Notes: generated by a model from the sequence alone, not told the origin. A stretch of DNA of 64,000 bases from Forficula auricularia (GCA_024734495.1 JALMQS010000187.1:4612341-4676340), one strand, 5' to 3'. Counted from the stretch's first letter, positions 24,201-35,495 are shown. Translations and numbers: made by a program.

Positions 24201-26599
24201 ACCCAAAATAGGGGGGAGGGAGGGCCAAAAAATGAAAATTCTAGCCCTTTCGACCAAACTATGTATACAAAATTTGGTTAGTTTTTGCATTTTTAGACTT
24301 CTCGGGTCCCACTGATTATGTATACAAAATTTTGTTGAGCTTGCTCAAATGGCCTAGATTTTTAATTTTTAACCCCCCTCCACCCCCTTAATTTTGGGTC
24401 GATATGCACCAAAATCTAATTAGCTCTTAATCTCAATGGACCAAAACTACGTGTGAAATTTGGTTTCGATATTCACACTAGTTTTTGAGCTAGCTCGCCC
24501 ACAAAAATTTGGTAACGCGCAGACTAACTAACTAACAGACATTTTGACAAAACAATTATTATCTCGAAAAAATATTATTTTTTTCGATGTTCACTTATTA
24601 GGGATTTTTTGTAGACCGAAATGCCATGGTTTCGCTCAATTTTTTTAATCAAAATAGTTTCAGCCGTTTTTGAGATATTTTGAAAAAAAGAAGGAAAAAA
24701 ACACTTTTTTCATGCACGATTACAATACTTTACCATACCCTGTATAGTAAAGTAAAAAACTAAGCAAATTTCATAAGAACTATTTTTTTATTAAATAAAC
24801 AAAATATTAAATCAATTTATTAGAGCTCAAAAAATCTTAATAATGATTTTTAACAATCATTCAACTTAATTATCAAATACTAATGATTAAATAATTAATT
24901 ATTAAATAAATAATCATTATATCGAAAAGTTACAACAACAGAAAATAAGTGTTTATAATAATCTTAAAACTTAATTATACACAGATTTAAGAGATTATTT
25001 TCTACTTAATAGATCTATTTAAAAGTCTTGAGTTTAAAAAAGTATTTATTTTTTCGATGTTCACTTAATAAAGCTTTTTTGTAGAGCGAAATGCCATGGT
25101 TTCGCTCAATTATTTTAATCAAAATAGTTTCAGCTGTTTTTGAGATATTTCGAAAAAAAGAAGGAAAAAAACACTTTTTTCATGCACGATTACAATACTT
25201 GACCATACCCTGTATAGTAAAGTAAAAAACTAAGCAAATTTCATAAGAAATATTTTTTATTAAATAAACAAAATATTAAATCAATTTATTAGAGCTCAAA
25301 AAAATCTTAATAATGATTTTTAAACAATCTATTCAACTTAATTATCAAATACTAATGATTAAATAATTAATTATTATATAAATAATCATTATATCGAAAA
25401 GTCACAACAATGAAAATAAGTGTTTATAATGATCTTAAAATTTCATTAAATACACAGATTTAAGAGATTATTTTCTACTTAATAGATCTATTTAAAAGTC
25501 TTGAGTTTAAAAAAAGTATTTATTTTTTCGATGTTCACTTATTAAAGCTTTTTTGTAGAGCGAAATGCCATGGTTTCGGTCAATTTTTTTAATCAAAATA
25601 GTTTCAACTGTTTTTGAGATATTTCGAAAAAAAGAAGGAAAAAAAACACTTTTTTCATGCACGATTACAATACTTGACCATACCCTGTATGGTAAAGTAA
25701 AAAATTGTCACAAAATTCCATTAATGTACCTACACATATAAAGAAGTCTTTAAAAATACCCAATTTATTTTGCTTGTTTTCCAAATCTAGAATACGAGGT
25801 CCACTTGGCTATTCTACTGATTATTTGTTTTTATTTTCTAGGTCATTCTGCAAGTGAAACTGAGAATAACCAATCATCAGGCGATTATTTCTGCGACAAG
25901 TGTTTTTCTGTGTTTCTCACCTCATCTGACTATGAGAGGCATTTGCACGAGCACCTTACAACCGAAATTCTTTTCCAGAGAGGCAATTTTAATAATGTCG
26001 AAAAACCTTTTACATGTATTCATTGCCCGAAGAAGTTTTCCTATAAAAGTAAATTGATACGGCATTTACGAACTCATACAAGTGAGAAGTCCATTAGTTG
26101 TACACTTTGCCCAAAAATGTTTTCCGTAAAAGAGAGCTTAACTAGACATTTACGAACCCATACAGGGGAGAAGCTGTTCAGTTGTGCGCAGTGTCCTAAG
26201 AAGTTTTCACAAAGGTGTCATTTGACTACTCATCTACGGATACATACTGGGATGAAGCCCTTCAGTTGTACATATTGCCCAAAAAAGTTTACTGACAAAA
26301 GTACTTTGACTAAACATTTACGAACTCACACGGGGGAGAAGCCCTTCAGTTGTACACAATGCCCAAAGAAGTTTTCAGACACAAGCACTTTGACGAAACA
26401 TTTACGATTTCACACCGGGGAGAAGCCATTCGGTTGCACACAATGCCCAAAGTATTTTTCCCAAAAAAGTTATTTGACTGCCCATTTTGGGACGCATTCG
26501 GGAGAGAAGCCCTACGGTTGTACACAATGTCCAAAGAAATTTTCCTACAAAAGTACTTTGGTTAATCATTTACGAATTCATACTCGCGAGAAATATTAA
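18202..26599 (+). CDS. C2H2 zinc-finger protein, gene 1 (9 fingers)
   Basis: The model has exon 1 at 18202-18247 (46 nt, MGEFSTDLNGNPIYR), exon 2 at 23545-23689 and exon 3 at 25842-26599. Exon 2 encodes one C2HC-type finger (CEYCQMMFISEEFLSKHQSKC). Exon 3 encodes eight C2H2 fingers joined by TGEKPF-type linkers. The exon 2/3 join restores a glycine codon. AATAAA is at 26612. The exon 1/2 join is one base out of frame, which may be an indel or a missed exon. The product is probably a DNA-binding nuclear protein. Its paralogue at 35867 has the same layout. Intron 1 contains a mariner and family D repeats; intron 2 contains the B-repeat tandem array. Confidence 0.65.
18772..20058 (-). mobile_element. 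Mariner element, about 1.29 kb
   Basis: The inverted ends share GGCAACTAAGTAATTGCGGA (left from 18772, right to 20058) and are flanked by TA (18770-18771 and 20059-20060). The element sits inside a family D repeat in intron 1 of zinc-finger gene 1. It carries one transposase frame on the minus strand. Confidence 0.85.
18894..19874 (-). pseudogene. Mariner transposase, one frameshift near the C-terminus
   Basis: The 326-residue frame has the mariner HTH region, WVPHEL at 116-121, D153 (TGDEKW), D245 (HHDNARPH) and D280 (YSPDLAPSD), giving DD34D. This enzyme family excises and inserts DNA at TA. The frame ends FYEREHYDAA because of an extra base near 18913. In the other frame the expected end (MLPERWQKVIDQNGQYITE) continues to a stop at 18845-18847. 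The catalytic part is intact, so this is a recently broken copy. Confidence 0.85.
20400..21880. repeat. Inverted repeat pair with C-rich family D block
   Basis: The stretch 20440-20640 (AATGTGTTTTAACAATATATCAG..., poly-G, then family A) reappears inverted at 21720-21875. Between them lie a family D hairpin (ACCGAGTGATGCTCGGT), a C-rich block (20810-20980) and a family D tail (21480-21710). Confidence 0.5.
21990..23515. repeat. Foldback: arms flank repeat B and family A
   Basis: The left arm at 21998-22080 (GAGACAGTCTTATAACTCAAA) is inverted at 23425-23515. The interior carries a hammerhead-like motif at 22403, repeat B (CCATACAGGGTATGG) and a family A copy. It ends just before exon 2 of zinc-finger gene 1. 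Confidence 0.55.
22403..22440 (+). ncRNA. Hammerhead-like motif, full core
   Basis: GA, CTGATGA, one extra T, GAAGAC-CAA-GTCTTC (6-bp helix II), GAA, ACT-ATA-AGT (helix III), C, TC. Helix I has only two clear pairs. All core bases are present. The extra base after the core A is unusual but is shared by the copies at 38482, 40130 and 57496. Confidence 0.45.
23842..23935. mobile_element. hAT-like terminal fragment
   Basis: CAGAGGTGGCCACAAGGTGG, then CGGGCCGCATGCGGCTCTT. This is the style of hAT MITE ends. Only one end is recognised. Confidence 0.35.
24095..25720 (-). repeat. Repeat B tandem array, about 470-bp unit
   Basis: Blocks reading TTCGATGTTCACTTA...CGAAATGCCATGGTTTCG start near 24590, 25050 and 25525, spaced about 460-475 bases. 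Each runs into CACTTTTTTCATGCACGATT and CCATACCCTGTAT. The array is the inverse of 22480-23380, so the zinc-finger exon 2 lies between two large inverted arms. A family A copy begins the region. Confidence 0.65.
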
Positions 26600-26929
26600 A
26601 ATGTATTATCAAATAAATAGCTTAGTTATACAGGGTGTCCGCCCCGTATCACAACGATAAACCGTGAACAGGGGCTAGGGGGCAACTTACGACAGTCCTG
26701 AACATAAAAATTTTCTTTAATAAAAGTCTCAATAGTTTTCGAGTTATAGGAATTTTTTTTTTGAAAATAGGGAAAATCGCTAACCTGCCCTAAATATCAA
26801 GATGCAAATTTACATATTTTATTATCCTAATCTTTGTTACGCAATCCTGAATAATCCTGCTTTTGACCAGAATTCAAAATAAAAGAATAAGCTATTTAGG
26901 ACATTAATACTATAATAGTACGCCCCACA

Positions 26930-27147
26930 GGGGGCAATTTGAAAATATGAGATTTGAAATTTGTAAAAAAAAATTTTAAATTGAAAATAAAGTTCTATGT
27001 GTGTGTGTGGGGGGCCTCTCTGACCCCCCCCCCCCCCCCCCTTGGACAATTCGATCGCGACACACTTTCGAGATAAAAAGTACATCTTATATAGCATCGT
27101 GCACCTTTTATATATACATCCATAAAAAATTCCTGGATCCGCCCTTG
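26930..27147. repeat. Related MITE, CTGGATCCGCCCTTG end
   Basis: It shares the CA/GT run, poly-C, CGATCGCGACACACTT and the CCTGGATCCGCCCTTG end with 16547-16819. The left end and target duplication were not found. Bases 26637-26800 begin ACAGGGTGTCCGCC, another repeat end. Confidence 0.45.
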
Positions 27148-27744
27148 CATATTTTGAACTGAATATATATTAACCGAAGCGGAGTCCTTTGCACATATTC
27201 GGTTCTATTACGTGGTTTGATTTAATAAAAGTATTTGAGACTTAAGCTAACTAAGCTTGAGCCAGATATAAAATCGCTGTGTAAAAAGTTCACAAATCAC
27301 ATTAAATTAAGTTTTAAAAATATTTTATTTTTATTTATTAAAAGTTGGTTTCTTTGTTTTGACAACAGTTGTAAGAAATCGCTTTCAAAATTATCATTCA
27401 TATTACTAAAAAGAACAAAAATAAATTTTTTAACTAAAATTATTATATGGGGGACATGATGATTTTAGAAATGTTAAAGTGGGGCATGGCCTAAAAACTG
27501 GTCTAAACGATCGATTTCCCAGAAATAATCGGTAATAATCGTTTTTTTTTTGTTTTTTTTTAATCATTTTATCTAATTAAAGTTGTTTTTACAACCATAT
27601 CAAAGTATCAGGTAAAGAAAAGACATTTATTTCACAAATTTATTGGTTACATCAAAATTTTTGGAAATAATATAGTTTATAATTCCCAGTGCTTATTGTC
27701 CAAGCTTTTCAGGGAACAACAGTCTACCCAGTCTACTGGGATCC

Positions 27745-28440
27745 AGGGCCGGTTCTAGGTTTTGAGCGCCCAGGGTAAAAAAAGGAAAATTTTAATCAAA
27801 ATTAATAAAGAACAATGTAAATAAACTGCAACGGATCGTTGCTAAACTTTATCCAAATTCATATGTTTATTCCTTTATTATTAATCAGATATCATCACCT
27901 GCTATTTGCAGTCCATGTTGACTTTAATTCAAAAATAATGATCGATTCTCATTTATTAGTCGAGGAATAACCATTCTATATTGGATTTTTGACATTTCGG
28001 TTTTGATTGGTAACCATGATGAAGACATAGAGGAATCGACTTAAAATCAAAAATAACGATCGATTCTTATCTATTACTTGAAGAATAACCTTATTGCATT
28101 CTATTTTCGATGTTTTGACTATTAATGGCAACCTCTACTGAAAACGTGGAAGAATAGACTTAAAATCAAAAAGACTAAATTCTTTTATGGCAAACAGCTC
28201 AAGCTTCATCTTTATTTAAGTTAAGTCATTTTTTAAATTACACAAAAATCTCCAATTATTCAGAAAATCATTGGTTTGTTCAAAACATTCTATCAAAAAA
28301 GACGTAATTTGGTCTAGTAATACGTTGAATACATTTATTTTGAAATGTTCTTTCGCATCAACAGCAACATCATCAATAGCTTCATAATCATGCTGTCTCT
28401 TTATACAGCGGATGCCTTTTTGTATCAATATCGGTTCAAA
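27745..28440 (-). pseudogene. hAT transposase remnant (ZMYM1/DUF4371-like)
   Basis: CAGGGCCGGTTCTAGG at 27744 is a hAT-like end. On the minus strand, 28428-28216 encodes about 70 residues including EHFKINVFNVLLDQITSFL, the pattern seen before the C-terminal dimerisation region in ZMYM1-like hAT proteins. A 118-bp sequence is duplicated in tandem at about 27932-28160. AACTGCAACGGATCGTTGC at 27826 is repeated inverted near 50175, beside the other hAT gene. Confidence 0.5.
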
Positions 28441-28660
28441 ACCTACTAATTCAGGTAGATCGTATGTTTTCTACATTTGATTCAATCGCGAATCAAATGT
28501 AGGTGATTTTTGTCAAATATTGAGTGAAAATAATATCTGAACTTATATATTTCTAACTTGAAATAATGATGTTAAATAAATTTATAATTTTTCTCATTAA
28601 TATATCAAAGAATGATTGATATACTAACGAGAAATTGTTTTGATCGCGTTTTTTTTTCTA

Positions 28661-30237
28661 AAGATATATATCGCGAGACTACTGCCGATGAAGCTATTGG
28701 AGTCTGCGGAGTTTGATTGATTGATTGATCTTTATTATTAGCCTTCTCGGCTATTTTTTTACATTTATAGTTTTACATTTATATTTTTACATATAGTTTG
28801 ACATATTAATTTACAATTTTAGGTACAAATAATATAATTCTTCACATTAACAGTTTCAATATAATAGGACATATTAATAAAAAAATATGATGTATAGCTA
28901 CAATAGCTAATAAAGATTATTATCTTTGTAAAATGTATTCTTTTAATTTTCGTTTAAATATTATAAGACTGTCACATTGTTTTAACTCTGTTGGGAATGT
29001 CATTATACATTTTTATGCCTTCATAAAATAAACTTTTTTGCGCTGCTTTTCGTTCTTTGAAATTGTATCATAATATTGTCTGCTTGCCTCGTTCGACCCC
29101 ACTAATACTATTTTATTCCTAATTCTATGGGCAGCATTCCTTTATAATTTTAAAATAAAAATACAAACATTATAGTACAACCTTTGCCTTATAGACATAA
29201 ATTGCAATACTTGTAGCATTTCTTCCACCCTAGTATACCTATTACACTGTATTATTACTCTCATAGCTCGATTTTGCATATCTGCAGCTTCGACAGCTGA
29301 GTCCTCCCATTCCACTCAACAACGTCGCACAAATATTCAAAATGTGGCGCCTATAATTGGTGTATAGACTATACATCTAGTATAGTCAGATATGCTATTT
29401 CCTATTCTGTTCAAGAAACCAATTTTTTCCCTATTTTCTTTAGCATGTAGATCGCAGTGATCATCGAATTTAAGTTCACTATCGATAATAACACCTAGAT
29501 ACTTTCATCTTTTCACGCGTTGCTCTAATTTTTGGCGCCATCTAAACCTCTTTAGTATTGTGTTTTTTCCTCCAGTTCTTTTTCGCACACTTTTAATTAA
29601 CATATATTTCGTCTTGGTAGCATTCATTTCTAGTCCATTGGCTATTCATCCACTTTTCAATAATTGTGAGTCTTAAGTCTGGACCAAGAGAGAAAAAGAT
29701 ATGATCCATTTAGCTACAATCCAACGTCATTTTGCGTATAGCCCGCTTGAGACCCTCGGATGGATCACCAAATGAATTTGAAATCTAAGATGTTATATAT
29801 TCAATCTCCCAGTCCAGAGCGCCTGATCTATTAGATCCATGTCATTAATTAGATGCTAGTCTTCTACTTTTGATTCAATCGCGAATCAAATGTAGGTGAT
29901 TTATGTCAAATATTGAGTGGAAATAATATCTGAACTTATAAAAATCACCTATATTTGATTTGCGATTGAATCAAATGTAGAAAACATTCAATTAATTTAT
30001 GGCAAGCAACTAACATACATGTTAATAGATCGGGCGCTCTGGACTGGGAGATTGAATATATAACATCTGAGATTGCAAATTCATTTGGTGATCCATCCAA
30101 GTGTCATGCGGGCTAAACGCAAAATCACGTTGGATTGTAGCTAAATGGATCATATCTTTTTCTCTCTTGGTCCAGACTTAATACTCAGCAGACTTCAATA
30201 GCTTCAACCTGCAGTAGCCTCGCGATATATATCTTAA
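28661..30237. repeat. Inverted repeat split by a LINE
   Basis: The arm 28661-28712 (GATATATATCGCGAG...GAAGCTATTGGAGTCTGC) pairs with 30182-30237. A second arm pair is 29666-29880 and 29960-30185 (CTTGGTCCAGACTTA). The LINE fragment at 28713-29660 sits between the outer left arm and the rest. A 70-bp piece at 28475-28548 is repeated at 29872-29945. Confidence 0.6.
28713..29660 (-). mobile_element. LINE 3' fragment with ATCA-repeat tail
   Basis: The minus strand encodes broken RT C-terminal sequence: MNATKTKYMLIKSVRK, WKYLGVIIDSELKFDDHCDL, GFLNRIGNSI, AADMQNRAMRVIIQCNRYT. Several stops interrupt it. The 3' end has (AATC)n at 28713-28732. It is 5'-truncated inside the reverse transcriptase. The clade is uncertain. 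Confidence 0.65.
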
Positions 30238-30496
30238 AAGTGTGTGTGTGTACTTATGTACACGCGTTAGAAGTTATACTTTCTTGGCGTCTGAAAAAAA
30301 ATTTCAAAAAACAAAACTGCAGTAAAGATCGAAGAAAAATATTAAAATTAATCAAAAAGGTTTTATTAAATAATTAACTCTCCAGTAATAATTCTAGATA
30401 TAATACTTCTTAGACCATGAAATATATAGACATGTTGAGTGAACATGATGATAAATTGAGTTTTTTTTGTTCTTGCCAGTAAAGTATAGGATCATA

Positions 30497-30787
30497 CTTC
30501 AGGTCAGGCGCGGATCCAGACCTCTGAGTTTGGGGGGGGGTCGCCGGTATATAAGTTCTACTTTTGATCTCGGAAGTGTGTCGCGATCGAATTGTCCAAG
30601 CGGGGAGGGGGGGGTCAGAGACGCCCACCCCCCACATAGAACTTTATTTTTCTTCAATTTTAAAATTTAATGTTATAAAAAACAAAAACAAAAGTTAAAT
30701 AAACATATAAAAAATGTTGATCTCCAATGCTTTGGGGGAGGCGGGCGCCATCGCCCCCCCCCCCCTGGATCCGCGCATGCTTCAGGT
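30497..30787. mobile_element. 275-bp hAT-type MITE with 8-bp duplication
   Basis: The element at 30505-30779 starts CAGGCGCGGATCCAG and ends CTGGATCCGCGCATG. CTTCAGGT flanks it at 30497-30504 and 30780-30787. The interior shares CGATCGAATTGTCCAAGCGG and poly-G tracts with the 16547 copy. Confidence 0.75.
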
Positions 30788-31034
30788 GCACAACTGCCTG
30801 CGAGTTTTTGAGTAATTAAGTGAAAAACTGTCATTTCTTTACATGTGTTTAGGTACATTCAACTAATTGTAAATAAATTGATGATTCTTATCAAAACAGA
30901 AAAAATCGAATCTCGATTTTCTAGAATGAAATATCGATTCACTGGATCGATTCACTACTATATATCGATTAAAAAAAATCGATTTTTTTGGCCCAATAAA
31001 TCGATCCTCAGATCGCCATCCCTACTTATTTATT

Positions 31035-31800
31035 TATTTTTTAACCGGTTTCAAAAAAGGAGGAGGTTTTCAATTTGACTGATTTTTTTTTTTTGTATTT
31101 ACCTGATTTCTTCGCCAATTGTGAACCGATTTTGATGATTTTTTTTGCATTGGGTTCAGTATAGTTTCCGATTGGTAAAAATATAAATTTCATTGGTATT
31201 GACCTTTTTTTACTTTACCATACAGGATATGGTCAAGCATTGTAATCGTTCATGAAAAAAGTGTATTTTTTTCGTTCTTTTTTCGAAATATTTCAAAAAC
31301 GGTTGAAACTATTTTGATTAGAAAAATTGAGCGAAACCATGGCATTTCGCTCTACAAAAAAGCTTTCTAATAAGTTAACGTCGGAAAAATTATATTTTTC
31401 GAGATAATAATTGTTTTGTCAAAATGTCTTTAGTCTGTCTGGTTGTCAGTTAGTTAGTCTATGCGTTACCAAATTTTTGTGGGCGAGCTAGCTCAAAAAC
31501 TAGTGTGAATATCGAAAACCAAATTTCACACGTAGTTTTGGTCCATTGAGATTAAGAGCTGATTAGATTTTGGTGCATATCGACCCAAAATTAAGGGGGT
31601 GGAGGGGGGGGGGGGGTTAAAAATTAAAAATATAGGCCATCTTGTACCAAACTCAACCAAATTTTGTATAACATAATCAGTGGGACCCGAGAGTCTAAAA
31701 ATGTCAAAAACTAACCGCCCAAAATGGGGGAAGAGGAGTCAAAAAATGAAAATCTAGGTTCTTGTACCAAACTCAACCAAATTTTTGTATACAAATAATG
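31035..31800 (+). repeat. Partial repeat C, then repeat B and family A
   Basis: Bases 31042-31200 match the start of family C (TTCAAAAAAGGAGGAGG, TTGTGAACCGATTTTGATG). Bases 31205-31580 match repeat B (CCATACAGGATATGG, CGAAACCATGGCATTTCGC). Bases 31585-31800 are family A with a 13-G run. Confidence 0.6.
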
Positions 31801-32331
31801 TTTTCCTGGCCGAAAAATCCCTTTTTAAATAGGTTTTGCCGACCAGATCGACACTTTTTGTTTTGTTGCGGTAGAGCTAATTATTAGAAATGTTTGGCTG
31901 TTTTAGGGTTTAGACTTTTTGGGATGGTAGGTTCTGGAACTTAAGGAAGACGATTTATATCGAAATGATAATGTAGTTTATTTTGATCAATCAATCCTTT
32001 TTAAATTGTTTTTATTTTTTATTCACGAACCCAGGCCTTTAGGGGTTGCACCTTTTTGGTGTAACTCCTTCTCTCATCATTTTCATAAAAAAAAGATAAT
32101 TACTTTTAAACAATATATACAGTATTTGTTGGGTAGTCGTTGGTTGCTAGGCAACGGTGGCGATTGGGAATATTTATTGTTTTGCTTTTTTTTTTAACAT
32201 GAAAATCTGCATAACTTTAATTTTACCCCCCCCCCTAATTCTCTTAATCTCGTCACGCACCTAAACTACATTTGAAAATTCGTATATATTCACACTAGTT
32301 TTTTGACTGCTAGCTATCTTTTTTTGTTTAA

Positions 32332-32378
32332 AAAACCGACGTTTCCGGAAGCTTATTCCTCTCCTTCTTCGGGGTTTT
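32332..32378 (-). ncRNA. Hammerhead-like motif, strong helix I, mutated core
   Basis: On the minus strand AAAACC precedes CCGAAGA, and GGAAACGTC is followed by GGTTTT. AAAACC/GGTTTT gives six pairs. The conserved U of CUGANGA is C, so it is probably inactive. Confidence 0.35.
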
Positions 32379-32429
32379 GAAAGCGTCGTGTGAAGGAAAT
32401 ATAATGTGACACCCAAACCTTTAGGGGTT

Positions 32430-33126
32430 TTTTTTTTTTTTTTAATGCAATCGAATGCAAGAAGCTCGGGTGCACCGTGTGCAAAGATGCAGCTCCTATG
32501 GATCTCCAAAGACCCTTGCATTACCGAAGAGAAGGGAAAGTTGATTAAGTGAGAGGGTGTAGACGTAGGTGTCTATGCACTCTCCGGTTTTTGAAGGTTT
32601 GAAGATTATAAGTGCTGGGAAAGATGGAGGCTGGGAGAGAGTTCCAGTTCCTTGAAGTCGTGGGGCTCCGTACGTGGCATGATACATGTGGTTCCGGCAC
32701 TTTTCTAATTTCAACGCGAGAGAGTGTTGGGAGTCGGCAAAACGCGTGCTACGTGCAAAGCATGCTTTGGGGGAATTATTGATTTTATCTCATCAGAGCA
32801 CCTGCCGTGATAGTATCTATAGAAAAGGGAAAGGGCAGAGAACATTTCTTCGATGAGCTAGTGATTCAGAGGAGTCGAGGGGGGTAGAATCGTCAATTAT
32901 CCTGACGGCTCGTTTCTGAATTGCATCCAGGGTAGCAAGAGAATATTTTGAGGCTCCTCTCCACAGATGAGAGCCGTATTCGAGACAGGGGCGGATTTGG
33001 GCCTTGTAGATGGTGAGAAGTTGTGGGGGTTTGTAAAATCGCTTGGACCTGCATAAGAAGCCAATCTTCCTTGCTGCAGATTTCGCCACAGAGGAGATGT
33101 GTTCATTCCAAGACAGGTCAGATGCC
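32430..33126 (-). mobile_element. LINE 3' fragment, CR1/Jockey-type, copy 1
   Basis: The minus strand carries a poly(A) tail (T run at 32428-32443), the conserved 3' end TGCATTCGATTGCATT, and RT C-terminal sequence (SAARKIGFLCRSKRFYKPPQ, YGSHLWRGASKYSL, LDAIQKRAVRIIDD). The frame is broken. Two more copies of the family are at 49104-50108 (-) and 63300-63490 (+). Confidence 0.75.
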
Positions 33127-33740
33127 CCTTTTTGGTGTAACTCCTTCTCTCATCATTTTCATATTGGGATACTATAATCAGGTTTCAATAGACAGCTGCG
33201 CCGTAAAAAGTTGGTCGGTATAAGCGTATAATACGTATTTGACCAATAATCGGACTTTGTAAGATCAGTGACGATATGTTTGGCACCTATACTTATTCAT
33301 TTATTTTTCATTACCACAGAGTGTACTTAGTCTTGTAAAATTCAATTTTTTCTTCAATTTTACTTTTATTTTAATTACAGAAAAAATTCATTCAATATTT
33401 ATAAACATCTTTTACAGTGTCATCTCGGGGAGAAAAGTTCATGAAATAGGTAAGTAGCTAATATTGGAGTGTTGAAGTCCCTATTACCTATTTCATTAGG
33501 GCACGGTTACGAAACAACTAGGATCTCCTCCTACCACTGACTGAATCGTGTGTTAGTAGCTTAGTAGATGTCTTTGCGCTTCCTATCGATAGTTGTTTCG
33601 CGACAATACTAGCAAAAAATTAATTAAAATGCTAGAGTATATAGAACAGACAATAAGGATTCATAATTCATAAGCCCAAAACTTTTTGATTATAAAATTT
33701 CAGATTTGTATCATATTATGTCTTTTAACTTACATGTTTA

Positions 33741-34445
33741 ACCGACTTCAAAAAAGGAGGAGGTTCTTTATTCGACTGATTTTTCTTTTTTTAATGTTAC
33801 CTCATATATTGGACAATTGTGAACCGATTTTGAAAAAATTTTTTGCTTTGGGTTCAGTCTAGCTTCCGATTGGTCCCGTTTTTTTTCATTGGTATTATAC
33901 CATTTTTGTTAGGTTTGCTCATGCCTAACTTCTTTGTTTATGAACCAATTTCGATGATTCTTTTTTTATTGGAAAGGGGTGTCTTAGGGATGGTGTCATA
34001 TTAATTTGATCAAGTTCTGATGATATGATCACTATTAATAACATCACTAAAAAAAGAAAAATAAAAATTTTTAAGAAAAATAAAACCGACTTCAAAAACA
34101 TTAAATGCAACAAATAAAATACACTAAAAAGGTATAAAATAATTATTATCTTATTTAGTTACAACTAAACGACGAAATATTAACATGAAATTACTTTTTG
34201 AAGTTCGGTGCCAAACATATACCTTTTATGAATCGCACTCGACGGATCTTTTAGTACGTTTGGCGAGTACCCTCGCTTATAGGTATAGTTTGTTTGGCAC
34301 CGACTTCAAAAAGTAATTTCATGTTAATATTTCGTCGTTTAGTTGTAACTAAATAAGATAATAATTATTTTATACCTTTTAGTGTATTTTATTTGTTGCA
34401 TTTAATTTTTTTTGAAGTCAGTTTTATTTTTTCTTAAAAATTATT
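33741..34445. repeat. Repeat family C, full copy
   Basis: It starts ACCGACTTCAAAAAAGGAGG and ends TTTGAAGTCAGTTTTATT. The first half has CCTCATATATTGGACAATTG and GGTGTCTTAGGGATGGTG. The second half (34083-34430) is a large palindrome around ACGGATCTTTTAGTACG. A second copy is at 50631-51350. Elements with this start are common in insect genomes; there is no protein. Confidence 0.65.
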
Positions 34446-34814
34446 TTTTTAGCTATATAACGTTTTGATATTTTGACCCCAGAAGGGGGTTTAGGGGGGG
34501 GGGGGGGGGCGTACGAATTAAAATTATCAAATAACTCCTAAACTATTAACCCTACGGGAAAGTTTATAACTTTTAAGGAGTTCGGTGTTGGTTCTAGGTG
34601 AAACATTTTAATATAATAATAAAACTTGAGTAAGATACGAGGTAGGTTTCACAAAAAAAGAAATAAAACAAAATTGAGTTTTGAATTCGATATATTTCGG
34701 GGGTTAGCCCATCATGAGGAGTCTAAGAAAACTGATTATATATAAGTTTATAATGAGCAAAGTTGTAGGGGATGTGATTTCTGACAATTTTTGTTTAAAA
34801 AAATTCCCCCCAAA

Positions 34815-35495
34815 AACCACCCAAAAAAAGGGGGGGGGGGTGAAAAATCTAAATTCTTGCTCTTGGAGCAAACTCAACCAAATTTTGTATACATAATCTC
34901 TGGGCCTCTCGAGAGCTAGAAATGCAAAAACTAACCACCCAAAATGTGGGGGAGGGGGTCAAAAAATGAAAAAAAATTCTCTTGGACCAAACTTAACCAA
35001 ATTTTCTATACATAATCTGTGGGTCACTAGAAGGCTAGAAATGCAAAAAAACTGGGTGCGGAGGGTGGGTGAGGGGGTGGAATGGAGTGGGGATGGGATA
35101 GGGTAGGGGTGCGCTGGTTGGATTGGGGTTGATGTGAGGGAGTGAGGCGAAGTAGGGTGGGGGTGCAGGGGGTGGTTCGTGGTGGAGTCCAGGGGCGTAA
35201 CGGGGGTGGGCTTCGGGGGCCAGGCGGGGGTGTGGTACGCAGGGTTGGAGGGCACGGGGTGAGGTCCGGGGTGGATGGGGTGAGGGATGCGGGGGTTGGG
35301 CACGAGTGCATGATGCGGAGGGTGAGGGGTGCTGGCGGGGTTTGGGGGGTGGTGTGGGGGTGAGGGTGGGGTTCTTGGGTTAGGGTGCGGATGGGGTTGT
35401 GGTGTTGGGGCGGGGGTTGGGTATGGTCAGGGGGTGGGGGTGCTGGGTGGGTTGGGGGTCCAGGGGGCGTGCCCTTGGGCAGCAGAGAGGGCCGC
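34815..35495 (+). repeat. Family A copy joined to a 450-bp G-rich block
   Basis: Bases 34820-35045 are family A (CAACCAAATTTTGTATACA, then CTTAACCAAATTTTCTATAC). Bases 35040-35490 are almost all GGGTG, GGGG and GGTTGGGG, with very few C on this strand. Many G-run clusters could form quadruplexes. The open frames here are composition artefacts. Confidence 0.55.

Larger units (their letters stand above)
32036..33163. repeat. Two copies of one sequence, one split by a LINE
   Basis: CCTTTAGGGGTT at 32036 and 32418 and the 37-bp sequence starting CCTTTTTGGTGTAACTCC at 32051-32087 and 33127-33163 show that one sequence occurs twice. The second copy is split by the LINE at 32430-33126. Bases 32090-32200 (TTGCTAGGCAACGGTGGCG) recur inverted at 38265-38361. 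Confidence 0.55.

Noticed and set aside
26346..26534. Minus-strand and shifted frames inside the zinc-finger exon
   Set aside because: They are shadows of the repeated finger codons; the plus-strand frame has the conserved C2H2 pattern.
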